Part shown: positions 57,276 through 64,000 of the stretch, one piece after another | How the letters are laid out: every line of letters starts with the position of its first letter | Position numbering within the stretch: position 1 is the stretch's first letter | Assembly: GCF_009834225.1 (NCBI RefSeq) | Contig: NZ_CP047176.1 | Span: forward strand, 744,001-808,000 | Direction: 5' to 3' | Source: Rathayibacter sp. VKM Ac-2759 | Lineage (GTDB): Bacteria > Actinomycetota > Actinomycetes > Actinomycetales > Microbacteriaceae | DNA length: 64,000 nt | Notes under the pieces: generated by a model | The model's database searches: none | Seen by the model: the letters and a program-made list of their open reading frames with translations, nothing else | What the model was told of the DNA's origin: nothing | Made by a program: the position numbers and the translations under genes

Positions 57276-58631
57276 TCAGAAGGGCGGCGGTGCTTCGTCG
57301 AATCGCGGGCGGGACGGTGGCAGGGGTGGGCCTCCGGGAAGAACGGGTGGCCGGGTGGTGATGCGGCGACCTGTGGGGGTGGTCCAGTCGGTGGTGCCGT
57401 CGGGGTGGAGGCGGTAGGTCCAGCGGTCGCCGTGGCGGACGTGGTGGTGGGCGGTGCAGAGGCTCAGGAGGTTCGCGAGGGCGGTGTCGCCGCCGTTGCG
57501 CCATTCGATCGTGTGGTCGGCCTCGCTGGTGGAGGCCGGGCGGGTGCAGCCGGGGAAGCGGCAGGTCTGGTCGCGCAGCTGGAGGTGCAGGCGCATGCGG
57601 TGCGGTGGGACGCGGTGGGTGCGGCCGACGGAGGTGATCGTTCCGGTGTCCGGGTCGGTGAGGATCCGGGTGAAGGAGGCGCCGACGCCGACGAGTTCGC
57701 GGGCGGTGTCGGCGGGGATGAGTCCGTATCCGTCGAGCTGCGCGGGGGCGTCGTCGGCTCCGGAGGCGGTGCTCGCGGCGAGCGTGAGGCGCACCTCGGC
57801 GCGCACTCCGGGGATGAACGTGGGCGGGGCTGTCGGGCCGTCGTCGGCGGGGGTGGTGCCGGCGATGTCGCCGTCGCAGAGCAGGTCCGCGAACGCGTCG
57901 GCTCGCAGCTGGGCGAGCGTGCGCTCGTCGCCGGAGTGTTCGTTGCCGTTGCTGTCGCTGTCGCCGTCGCGGAGGGTGCGGGCAATGCGGTCGATGCGGT
58001 TGTACGCGCCCATCGCCACAGGTGCGGGCAGCAGCGCGCACAGCGTCGCCATGCCGTCGATCTCCGGCGAGACCCACACGCCCCGGTCTCGCCGGGCACG
58101 CACGTGCCGCACGGCGAGGGGCTCGTCGTGCAGTTCGTCCCTCATCCGGGCGACGGCCCGGCGCAGCTGGGTGAGGTTCTTCGTCAGCGCCACGTCCACG
58201 GCGCGCTCGTCCAGCGCTCCTCGGGCCGTGACGGGCAGGGTGGCGGCGGCGTCGCAGATCGCCTCGATCGCCTCCCACAGCAGTCGACCCTCCGAGAGGG
58301 CAGCGCGGGTGAGGGGCAGGTCCTCGAACAGCAGCTGCGCCAGCTCGAGGTTGCGTGTCACCATCCGCTCGGTCATGCCCTGCCGGGTCGCGAGGTCGGC
58401 GCGGATGGACCGCTCCACGAGGTCGTGCGACTCGCTCCGCGACAGCCGGCCGCCACGGGCGAACGCCTCCGGGATCTCCCACGCCACCCGACGCGCGAGG
58501 TGCAGGGCCGTGGCGCGGGTGAACTGCAGCTGCGCCGCGGAGAACCCGGCCCGCGCGGCGAGCTCGGCCAGCTCGTCGACCGCGCCGAGCCGCGCCGCGA
58601 CTGCCGCTGAGGTCTCACCCGTTCCATCCAT
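57276..58631 (-). CDS. DUF222 / HNH endonuclease-domain protein, copy 2
   Basis: 451 residues. DUF222 helices make up the first two thirds. The HNH part is RDQTCRFPGCTRPASTSEAD, HTIEWRNGGDTALANLLSLC and TAHHHVRHGDRW. It shares architecture with the copy at 20403 but differs in most residues, so the two are paralogues, not recent duplicates. Right behind its start (upstream) lies the array of ~175-bp repeats. Confidence 0.9.
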   Translation of the reverse strand: MDGTGETSAAVAARLGAVDELAELAARAGFSAAQLQFTRATALHLARRVAWEIPEAFARGGRLSRSESHDLVERSIRADLATRQGMTERMVTRNLELAQLLFEDLPLTRAALSEGRLLWEAIEAICDAAATLPVTARGALDERAVDVALTKNLTQLRRAVARMRDELHDEPLAVRHVRARRDRGVWVSPEIDGMATLCALLPAPVAMGAYNRIDRIARTLRDGDSDSNGNEHSGDERTLAQLRADAFADLLCDGDIAGTTPADDGPTAPPTFIPGVRAEVRLTLAASTASGADDAPAQLDGYGLIPADTARELVGVGASFTRILTDPDTGTITSVGRTHRVPPHRMRLHLQLRDQTCRFPGCTRPASTSEADHTIEWRNGGDTALANLLSLCTAHHHVRHGDRWTYRLHPDGTTDWTTPTGRRITTRPPVLPGGPPLPPSRPRFDEAPPPF

Positions 58632-58665
58632 ACGAGTATTGAATCAGCGACCACCGACACTGCCG

Positions 58666-59170
58666 TGTCACCGCCTCCTGCCCGCCGATCGAGTAGCTCG
58701 CGGAGCGGGCGGGCGGGAGGCTCGCTGACGGGAGGCTCGACGGTCTCACCTCCTGCGCCGCCTCCTGCCTGCTGATCGAGTAGCCCGCGGAGCGGGCGTA
58801 TCGAGATCCCGCGTCGCCGGACCTGCTGACGCCGGTGGGTCTCGATACGCCCCGTCGGGGCTACTCGACCAGCGGGCGGGCGGGCGGGCGGGCGGGCGTG
58901 AGGCTCGCTGACGGCGGGCTCGACGGTGTCACCACCTCCTGCACCGCCTCCCGCCTGCTGATCGAGTAGCCCGCGGAGCGGGCGTATCGAGATCCCGCGT
59001 CGCCGGACCTGCTGACGCCGGTGGGTCTCGATACGCCCCTGCGGGGCTACTCGACCAGCGGGCGGACGGGCGGGAGGCTCGCTGACGGCGGGCTCGACGG
59101 TGTCACCACCTCCTGCGCCGCCTCCTGCCTGCTGATCGAGTAGCCCGCGGAGCGGGCGTATCGAGATCGA
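58666..59170. repeat. ~175-bp tandem repeat array with TCTCGATACG inverted repeats
   Basis: Two full units (58746-58926, 181 bp; 58927-59101, 175 bp) flanked by partial ones (58666-58745, lacking its middle, and 59102-59170). Each full unit holds GATCGAGTAGCCCGCGGAGC with GCGTATCGAGA facing TCTCGATACGCCC and GGGGCTACTCGACCAGC, a palindromic element widespread in Microbacteriaceae, plus GACGGCGGGCTCGACGGTGT. Length variation lies in a (CGGG)n run. It fills the 584-nt gap between DUF222 and TetR genes; no gene is visible inside. Confidence 0.88.
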
Positions 59171-59215
59171 CCGTCGTCAGGACGCGAGGCCTCCACCTCC
59201 GGAAGCCCTCCCGCG

Positions 59216-59782
59216 CTACCTCGTCTCGACGTCGATCAGCACCTCGGCCGCGCGGCGGGCGTGCAGCGCCGACTCGGGGGTGCCGGCGATCGCGGCGGTG
59301 GTCTGCGCGCCCTCGGCGAGGATCGCGAGCTGGGCGGCGAGCTCGGCGCCTCCGCCCGCCTCCTCGGCGAGGGTGGCGAGGAACTGCTGGAACGACTCCT
59401 TGTGCTCGCGGGCGAGCCGGGCGACGGCGGGGTTCGAGGAGCCGAGCTCGCCGAAGGCGTTGATGAAGCCGCAGCCGCGGAAGGAGTCCTCCGAGAACCA
59501 GTCGAAGAGGAAGTCGTAGATGGCGAGGAGCTTCTCGCGGGCGCCCGTGGCCGAGTCGACGCGGGCGACGACGCCCTCGGTCCAGTGCTCGTGGCGGCCG
59601 TGCAGCACTGCGACGACCACCGCCTCCTTGCTCGGGAACTCGGTGTAGAGGCGCTTGAGCGAGACGCCGGCGGCGCTGCGCAGCTCGTCCATCCCGACCG
59701 ACTGGATGCCGCGCTCGTAGTAGAGCCGATCGGCGGCGGCGAGGATCGCCTCGCGGGGCGAGCTCTCGAGGGTGGAGGACAT
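59216..59782 (-). CDS. TetR/AcrR-family regulator
   Basis: 188 residues from ATG 59782. The DNA-binding part is AILAAADRLYYERGIQSVGM, DELRSAAGVSLKRLYTEFPS and KEAVVVAVL. The rest is the TetR_C type with DWFSEDSFRGCGFINAFGEL and AREHKESFQQFLATLAEEAG. It is divergent from the quinone oxidoreductase gene, the classic arrangement for a regulator of a detoxification enzyme. Confidence 0.88.
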   Translation of the reverse strand: MSSTLESSPREAILAAADRLYYERGIQSVGMDELRSAAGVSLKRLYTEFPSKEAVVVAVLHGRHEHWTEGVVARVDSATGAREKLLAIYDFLFDWFSEDSFRGCGFINAFGELGSSNPAVARLAREHKESFQQFLATLAEEAGGGAELAAQLAILAEGAQTTAAIAGTPESALHARRAAEVLIDVETR

Positions 59783-59894
59783 GCCCCCATGGTAGGCGCT
59801 CCGGGAACGGGCGTTCTCGGCGAGTGGCGGGCGGCCCGACTCGATGTCGGAGGCCGCTGCTAGCGTCGGCGGCACCAGCGGAGAGGCGGAGCAG

Positions 59895-60839
59895 ATGGTC
59901 CTGGCGATGCAGGCGGACGATTTCGGAGGGCCCTCGGCGCTCCATCCGGTCGAGGTCGATCCCGGCGAGCCGGGCCCGGGCAGGGTGCGGCTGCGGGTGC
60001 GCGCGGCGGGCGTGAATCCGTCCGACGCGAAGCTGCTCTCCGGAGTCTTCGGTCGAGGACGCACGCCGGTGCGGCCCGGCAGCGAGGTCTCGGGCGTGGT
60101 CACGGCCGTGGGCGCCGACGCGATCGGTCCGCTCGGGCCGCTCGCCGTCGGCGACGAGGTCGTCGGCTTCCGGGTCTCGGGCGGCTTCGCCGAGGAGGTC
60201 GTGGTGCCCGCGACCTCTGTGCTGCCCAAGCCGGCGGGGCTCGGCTGGGAGGCGGCGGCGGGGCTCCTGCTCACCGGCACGACGGCCGTGCACCTGCTCG
60301 AGGCGACCCGCGTCGCCGCGGGCGACACGGTGCTCGTGCACGGGGCGAGCGGATCCGTCGGGTCGCTCGTGGTGCAGCTGGCCCGAGCTCGCGGGGCGCG
60401 CGTGATCGGCACGGCGAGCGAGCGCGGCGCGGCGGTCGTGCAGCGCTTCGGCGGTGAGCCGGTCGGCTACGGGGAGGGCCTCGAGGAGCGCGTCCGAGAC
60501 CTCGCTCCCGGCGGCATCGACGTCGCCCTCGACACGGTCGGCACCGAGGAGGCGCTCGACGCGTCGGTCGCGCTCGTCGCCGACCGCTCGCGCATCGCCA
60601 CGATCGCCGGCTTCGAGCACGCCGCGCGCCTCGGCGGCATCCTCCTGCTCGGCGGCGGCGACGGAGCCGATCCCGGCACCGCGATCCGCCAGGCCGCGCG
60701 GGCACCGCTGCTCGAGAGCGCCGGCCGCGGCGAGCTCGTCGTCGCCCTCGGCCGCTCCTTCCCCCTGAGCGAGGCGGCGGAGGCCCTCGCACTCGTCGCC
60801 TCCGGACGAGCCGGCGGCAAGGTGGTGCTTCTCCCCTGA
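59895..60839 (+). CDS. NADPH:quinone oxidoreductase-like (MDR family)
   Basis: 314 residues from ATG 59895 (GGAGAGGCGGAG upstream). The GroES-like start is VRLRVRAAGVNPSDAKLLSG; the Rossmann part is TVLVHGASGSVGSLVVQLAR with the GxGxxG-type turn. It lacks the zinc Cys cluster of alcohol dehydrogenases. ARSGKVVL-like end is AGGKVVLLP. It reduces quinones or enones using NADPH. Its stop overlaps the presumed CTG start of the next gene. Confidence 0.88.
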   Translation: MVLAMQADDFGGPSALHPVEVDPGEPGPGRVRLRVRAAGVNPSDAKLLSGVFGRGRTPVRPGSEVSGVVTAVGADAIGPLGPLAVGDEVVGFRVSGGFAEEVVVPATSVLPKPAGLGWEAAAGLLLTGTTAVHLLEATRVAAGDTVLVHGASGSVGSLVVQLARARGARVIGTASERGAAVVQRFGGEPVGYGEGLEERVRDLAPGGIDVALDTVGTEEALDASVALVADRSRIATIAGFEHAARLGGILLLGGGDGADPGTAIRQAARAPLLESAGRGELVVALGRSFPLSEAAEALALVASGRAGGKVVLLP

Positions 60840-61696
60840 TCACCCCTGCGCAGACCGTCCTCGACCTGGAGGCGAACGGCCCGTTCGACCGCGCGGGCGC
60901 CGCGAACCTCCTCCGCGCGCACTCGCTGCCGGGCGTCGACCGGGTCGCGAGCGACGGCGGCCGGCTCGAGCGCCTCCTCACCGTCGACGGCGCCCCGCAC
61001 CCGATCGCGCTCGAGCTCACCGAGACGGGCGTCCGCCTCGAGACCGCCGCGGCGGTCGCACCGGCGGCGGCCCGGCTGGTGCGCGACTGGTTCGATCTCG
61101 ACTCCGACCTCGCCGCGATCGGACGCGTGCTCTCCCGCGACCCGGTCCTGGCCCCGGTGATCGCCGCCCGGCCGGGACTGCGCGCGACGCAGTACCCCGA
61201 GGCGTTCGAGGCCGCGGTGATGGCCGTGCTCGGCCAGCAGGTCTCCGTCGCGGCCGCCCGCACCTTCGGCGCTCGCGCGGCGGCTGCGTTCGGGTCCGCG
61301 GGCGTCGACGGGCTCGGCACGTTCCCGGGTCCGGAGGCGCTCCTCGCGCCCGATCCGGAAGTGCTGCGCTCGGCGATCGGGATCACGAACGCGCGGGCGA
61401 GGACCGTCCGCGCCGTCGCCACGGCGTTCGCCGGCGGCCTCGTGCTCGAGCGCGGCGGCGACCTCGCCGAGCAGCGCCGCCTCCTGCTCGCGATCCCCGG
61501 GATCGGGCCGTGGACCGCCGACTACCTGCGGCTGCGGCTCCTGGGCGATCCCGACGCGTTCCCGGCCGGCGATCTCGTGCTGCGCCGAGCGCTCGGCGGC
61601 GTCACGACCGCGGGCGCCGAGACGGCGTCGCAGGCGTGGCGGCCGCACCGGGCGCACGCCGCCTTCTGGCTGTGGGCGTCGACCGGGGCGGTCTAG
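60836..61696 (+). CDS. DNA-3-methyladenine glycosylase II (AlkA-like)
   Basis: The HhH-GPD domain is unmistakable: VMAVLGQQVSVAAARTFGAR, AIPGIGPWTADYLRLRLLGD and PDAFPAGDLVLRRALG with the catalytic Asp. The first canonical start, GTG 61079, would remove an 80-residue N-terminal domain that is clearly coding in this frame (DLEANGPFDRAGAANLLRAH) and matches AlkA's. No ATG, GTG or TTG exists upstream in this frame before the overlapping gene; CTG 60836 overlaps the previous TGA (CTGA). I therefore mark the start there, with doubt. It excises alkylated purines. Confidence 0.8.
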   Translation: MITPAQTVLDLEANGPFDRAGAANLLRAHSLPGVDRVASDGGRLERLLTVDGAPHPIALELTETGVRLETAAAVAPAAARLVRDWFDLDSDLAAIGRVLSRDPVLAPVIAARPGLRATQYPEAFEAAVMAVLGQQVSVAAARTFGARAAAAFGSAGVDGLGTFPGPEALLAPDPEVLRSAIGITNARARTVRAVATAFAGGLVLERGGDLAEQRRLLLAIPGIGPWTADYLRLRLLGDPDAFPAGDLVLRRALGGVTTAGAETASQAWRPHRAHAAFWLWASTGAV

Positions 61697-61729
61697 GGCG
61701 TGTAGAACAAGAGATCGCCGTCGCGAGCC

Positions 61730-62092
61730 CTAGCTCAGGTACTCGACGTCGTCGTACAGCAGCGTCGCGTCCTCGACCTCGGGATCCTCGACCGGGATCT
61801 CCTCGTGCTCGAGGATCACCGCGACACCGGGCGACACCAGGACGCAGATCTCGTGATCGCCGGCGACCGGGAAGGTCACCAGATCGCCGTGCGCGCGCAC
61901 CGCCTCGACCAGCTGCTTCTCGAGCACCTCGGTGTCGAAGTCGATCGGGAGCAGGAACCGGCGGCCGTCGATGCTGATCGTCGTGCGCTTCACGGTCGGC
62001 TGCGGCTCGGGCGTCTCGCCGCGTCCTCCGCGCCCCGGGGTGACCGCCTTGACGCGCAGAGAGGACGCGTGCATGCGGATGACGGCGTTCAC
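61730..62092 (-). CDS. Hypothetical protein, 120 residues
   Basis: From ATG 62092. The core KRTTISIDGRRFLLPIDFDT, ELVEA-like helix QLVEAVRAHGDLVTFPVAGD and EICVLVSPGVAVILEHEEI suggest a small beta domain. The start is basic and probably disordered. It overlaps the preceding gene by 4 nt, so the two are coupled. Conserved only in relatives, as far as I can judge. Confidence 0.65.
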   Translation of the reverse strand: MNAVIRMHASSLRVKAVTPGRGGRGETPEPQPTVKRTTISIDGRRFLLPIDFDTEVLEKQLVEAVRAHGDLVTFPVAGDHEICVLVSPGVAVILEHEEIPVEDPEVEDATLLYDDVEYLS

Positions 62093-62535
62093 CGCTCGCT
62101 CGGACGGGACTCGTGATGGCGGCGACCGCTCGTGCGGCGGTCCTCCTTCATCTCGGACTCGAAGAGGTGGCGGCGCCCCTCGGCGAGGGCGTCGCGGGCG
62201 GCCTGCTCGTGCACGCTGAAGGCGCGGTAGTAGTTGTCGTCGTAGTCCTCAACGATCTGGAACGTCCAGCGCCCCTCGATGACGTTGCGGCCGACGAGGT
62301 CGGTCTCGAGAGAGTCGGCGATCGCGTCGTGGCCCGCGGCGCGGAGGGCGTCGACCGCCTCGCCGAGGGCGAGGTCCGCGGCACCGGTCAGCCGGTGGAA
62401 GCCGTACAGGAGCCCGCGGGCGTGCTCGACGGTCTCGAGCGCCTCCGACAGCTTGCCCAGTGCCGCCACCGTGGCGCTGTCGAGACCGTCCGGACGCAGG
62501 TGCGCGGAATCGGGTCTGTCCGGTGAGCGAGTCAT
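62089..62535 (-). CDS. Conserved hypothetical protein, 148 residues
   Basis: From ATG 62535. ALETVEHARGLLYGFHRLTG, ADSLETDLVGRNVIEGRWTF and QIVEDYDDNYYRAFSVHEQA are conserved blocks of an actinobacterial family without a known role. Helical, soluble, with a basic tail. Coupled to the gene at 61730. Confidence 0.75.
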   Translation of the reverse strand: MTRSPDRPDSAHLRPDGLDSATVAALGKLSEALETVEHARGLLYGFHRLTGAADLALGEAVDALRAAGHDAIADSLETDLVGRNVIEGRWTFQIVEDYDDNYYRAFSVHEQAARDALAEGRRHLFESEMKEDRRTSGRRHHESRPSER

Positions 62536-62568
62536 CTCCGTGAGCTTAGGCCGACCTCATTTCTCTGT

Positions 62569-62599
62569 GACCCCCTTGCGCCGGGGGCCCGAAGGGGTC
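62569..62599. terminator. GC-rich hairpin
   Basis: GACCCC / GGGGTC outer arms with an imperfect GC inner part, 22 nt beyond the phosphoesterase stop on the minus strand. Confidence 0.45.
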
Positions 62600-62620
62600 G
62601 TCTGTCGCGCGAGAAGACCC

Positions 62621-63157
62621 TCAGGTGCCGATCGCCCGGCGCGCTGGCAGGCGGACGAGCCGCACGTCGCCGAGCGCTCCCGCGTCGGCCGTCGCGGTCA
62701 GATAGGTGCAGGCGGGCTGGCGCCGGCGGTCGGTCGGCGAGCCCGGGTTCAGCAGTCGCATGCCGCGGGGCGACACCGAGTCCCACGGGATGTGGCTGTG
62801 GCCGAAGACCAGGAGATCCGTGTCGGGGTGCGCCGCATCGGCCCGCGCCTCGCGGCCCGCGGCGGCGCCCGTCTCGTGCACGACGCCGACGCGGAGCCCG
62901 CCGACGACCGCGTGCGCCACCTCCGGCAGCCGCGCGCGGAGCCCCGCGGGATCGTTGTTGCCCCACACCGCCAGGAGGCGCCGCGAGCGCGCCTCGAGAG
63001 CGTCGAGGGTCGCCTCGTCGACCCAGTCGCCCGCGTGCACGACGAGATCCGCCTCGTCGACGGCATGCCAGACCTCCTCCGGGAGCGCCTTCGCCCGCTT
63101 GGGGAGGTGCGTGTCGGCGAGCAGGAGCAGTCGCACCGGCCCCGCGAGCTCGAGCAT
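62621..63157 (-). CDS. YfcE/MJ0936-type metallophosphoesterase
   Basis: 178 residues. All five metal-binding blocks are present: LLADTHLPKR, VVHAGDWVD, AVWGNNDP, GVVHETG and GHSHIPWD, then LNPGSPTDRRR. Such enzymes hydrolyse phosphodiesters with Mn2+. The ATG shares one base with the TGA of DUF4180, so the two are translationally coupled. Confidence 0.92.
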   Translation of the reverse strand: MLELAGPVRLLLLADTHLPKRAKALPEEVWHAVDEADLVVHAGDWVDEATLDALEARSRRLLAVWGNNDPAGLRARLPEVAHAVVGGLRVGVVHETGAAAGREARADAAHPDTDLLVFGHSHIPWDSVSPRGMRLLNPGSPTDRRRQPACTYLTATADAGALGDVRLVRLPARRAIGT

Positions 63158-63579
63158 CAGTGCGCGGGGCCGGGGGTCGGCTCCACGCCGCCGTCGGCTC
63201 CGGGCTCCTCCGCGGTCGCCGAGCCGCGGAGGCGCTCGTCGAGCGCGTCGAGAGCGGGCGCGAACCAGAGGTGGTCGCCCCGGTTCGACTCGACGACGAA
63301 GTCGTACAGCGCGCTCGAGGCCGACACCTGCTCGCTGATGTCGCCGAGGATCACGAGGCGCTTGCGGTAGTTCACGAGCTTCTGCACGAACTCGCCGGCG
63401 ATGCCGGAGCGGAGCCGGAAGAACTCGGGATCGAGTCGGCCGACCGGCACGACGATCGTCTCGACGTCGCCGCCATAGGTCTCGGCCACGAGCGCGAGCG
63501 CGTCCTCGGAGGTGGACAGCGCGGCGCCCTCGTCGTCGACGAGGAGGAGGGGGACGCCCTGGCGGGTCTCGGTTCGCAT
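63157..63579 (-). CDS. DUF4180 family protein
   Basis: 140 residues from ATG 63579; an ATG at 63591 would add four. ALVAETYGGDVETIVVPVGR, LDPEFFRLRSGIAGEFVQKL and VNYRKRLVILGDISEQVSAS, then ESNRGDHLWFAP are DUF4180's conserved blocks. Function unknown. It lies between the P-type ATPase and the phosphoesterase on the same strand. Confidence 0.88.
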   Translation of the reverse strand: MRTETRQGVPLLLVDDEGAALSTSEDALALVAETYGGDVETIVVPVGRLDPEFFRLRSGIAGEFVQKLVNYRKRLVILGDISEQVSASSALYDFVVESNRGDHLWFAPALDALDERLRGSATAEEPGADGGVEPTPGPAH

Positions 63580-63620
63580 CCCCTCAGCCAACCACGTCGC
63601 TCCGGCTCGCGCTCGGTCGG

Positions 63621-64000
63621 TCAGCGGCCCGCGCGGAACGAGCGCAGGCGGAGGCTGTTCAGCACGACGAACACGCTCGAGAACGCCATCGCGGCACCGG
63701 CGACCAGCGGGCCGAGCAGTCCGGCCATCGCCAGGGGGATCGCGGCGACGTTGTAGGCGAAGGCCCAGAAGAGGTTGCCGCGGATGACGCCCAGCGTCCG
63801 GCGGCCGAGCCGCAGTGCGTCGGGCACGCGGGAGAGCTCGTCGCCCACGAGGGTGATGTCGCTCGCCTCGATCGCCGCGTCCGAGCCGGCGCCCATCGCG
63901 ATCCCGACGTCGGCCGCGGCGAGGGCCGCCGCGTCGTTGACGCCGTCGCCGACGAGGGCGACGCTGCGCCCCTCGGCCCGCAGCCGCTCGATCACGGCGA
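63621..64000 (-). CDS. C-terminal part of a P1B-type metal ATPase, 5' partial
   Basis: The frame is open to the right edge. [20 protein letters not shown] is the P-domain hinge motif and [20 protein letters not shown], then [20 protein letters not shown] the last membrane helix pair. The Asn-Val-Tyr... NVAAIPLA and [12 protein letters not shown] signs are typical of copper-exporting CopA-like ATPases. The metal-binding N-terminus and phosphorylation site are outside the window, so copper is likely, not proven. Confidence 0.88.
   Translation of the reverse strand, partial: AVIERLRAEGRSVALVGDGVNDAAALAAADVGIAMGAGSDAAIEASDITLVGDELSRVPDALRLGRRTLGVIRGNLFWAFAYNVAAIPLAMAGLLGPLVAGAAMAFSSVFVVLNSLRLRSFRAGR

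Noticed and set aside
58666..59170. CRISPR array
   Set aside because: Units are ~175 bp with near-identical content throughout, without unique spacers or cas genes.
60271..61657. Long minus-strand frames over the quinone oxidoreductase and alkA genes
   Set aside because: Antisense shadows without domains; both plus-strand genes have clear family motifs.
1..64000. tRNA, rRNA, riboswitch or prophage/IS elements
   Set aside because: No TTCGANTC-type T-loops with acceptor stems, no rRNA-like sequence, no transposase or phage structural genes were found on reading; short or divergent RNAs cannot be excluded without covariance searches.

Overview
The window is very GC-rich, gene-dense DNA with short intergenic gaps and many GTG starts. 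It fits an actinobacterium of the family Microbacteriaceae (a Rathayibacter, Curtobacterium or Clavibacter relative is likely; the genus is not proven). Pointers are two DUF222/HNH genes, a DUF7882 gene, a DUF3140 gene, an LAxTG-type wall-sorting tail, and intergenic inverted repeats built on TCTCGATACGCCC / GGGCTACTCGA. No rRNA, tRNA, prophage, IS element or CRISPR array was seen.

Layout. 1-9.3 kb: the 3' part of a large membrane protein followed by an exported DUF1524 HNH nuclease, a predicted modification-dependent restriction enzyme (SRA-like plus PD-(D/E)XK), a Nudix hydrolase, DUF3140, small membrane proteins, a nuclease-like gene broken by one TGA, and a PadR/membrane-protein pair. 9.4-20.4 kb: a wall-anchored amidase with a frameshift, a DUF2975/XRE regulatory pair, a lipoprotein, a MurE-like ligase behind a manganese catalase, an ECF sigma/anti-sigma pair, a uracil permease and a frameshifted GIY-YIG gene. 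20.4-36.2 kb: DUF222/HNH, a second amidase, then a carbohydrate locus. In that locus a TetR regulator with a DUF5060/DUF4038-type glycosidase and a nucleoside-hydrolase-like gene diverge from a peptide/oligosaccharide-type ABC importer (with a permease-ATPase fusion), a GH3 beta-glucosidase and a GH43 enzyme. An array of AAACCT/AGGTTT boxes lies between the two arms. The natural reading is uptake of a plant-type oligosaccharide followed by intracellular trimming under TetR control.

36.3-49.7 kb: SRPBCC protein, old yellow enzyme, aldo/keto reductase, lipoproteins, a RibD/DHFR-like gene beside a DHFR-like remnant, an OhrR-type regulator sharing a perfectly symmetric promoter with a small CxxC protein, two GAF-ANTAR proteins, a PLP amino-acid lyase, an MFS exporter, a 48-residue Cys-containing microprotein with a lipoprotein, and an SDR. 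49.8-64 kb: a GH92 glycosidase and GT4 glycosyltransferase, then a MarR regulator whose CTAG-rich boxes recur before DUF7882 and a Ser/Thr kinase. After that come a second DUF222/HNH gene with a ~175-bp tandem repeat array, TetR/quinone oxidoreductase/AlkA, small conserved proteins, a YfcE-type phosphoesterase, DUF4180 and the C-terminus of a metal P-type ATPase.

Three genes (6578-7123, 9419-11330, 19367-20357) carry a single lesion each (one stop, two 1-nt shifts in C runs). They are either recent pseudogenes or base-calling errors, and raw reads would decide. The most novel-looking material is regulatory: the symmetric divergent OhrR promoter, the CTAG box set, the AAACCT array, and a family of ~74-bp palindromic elements at gene ends.
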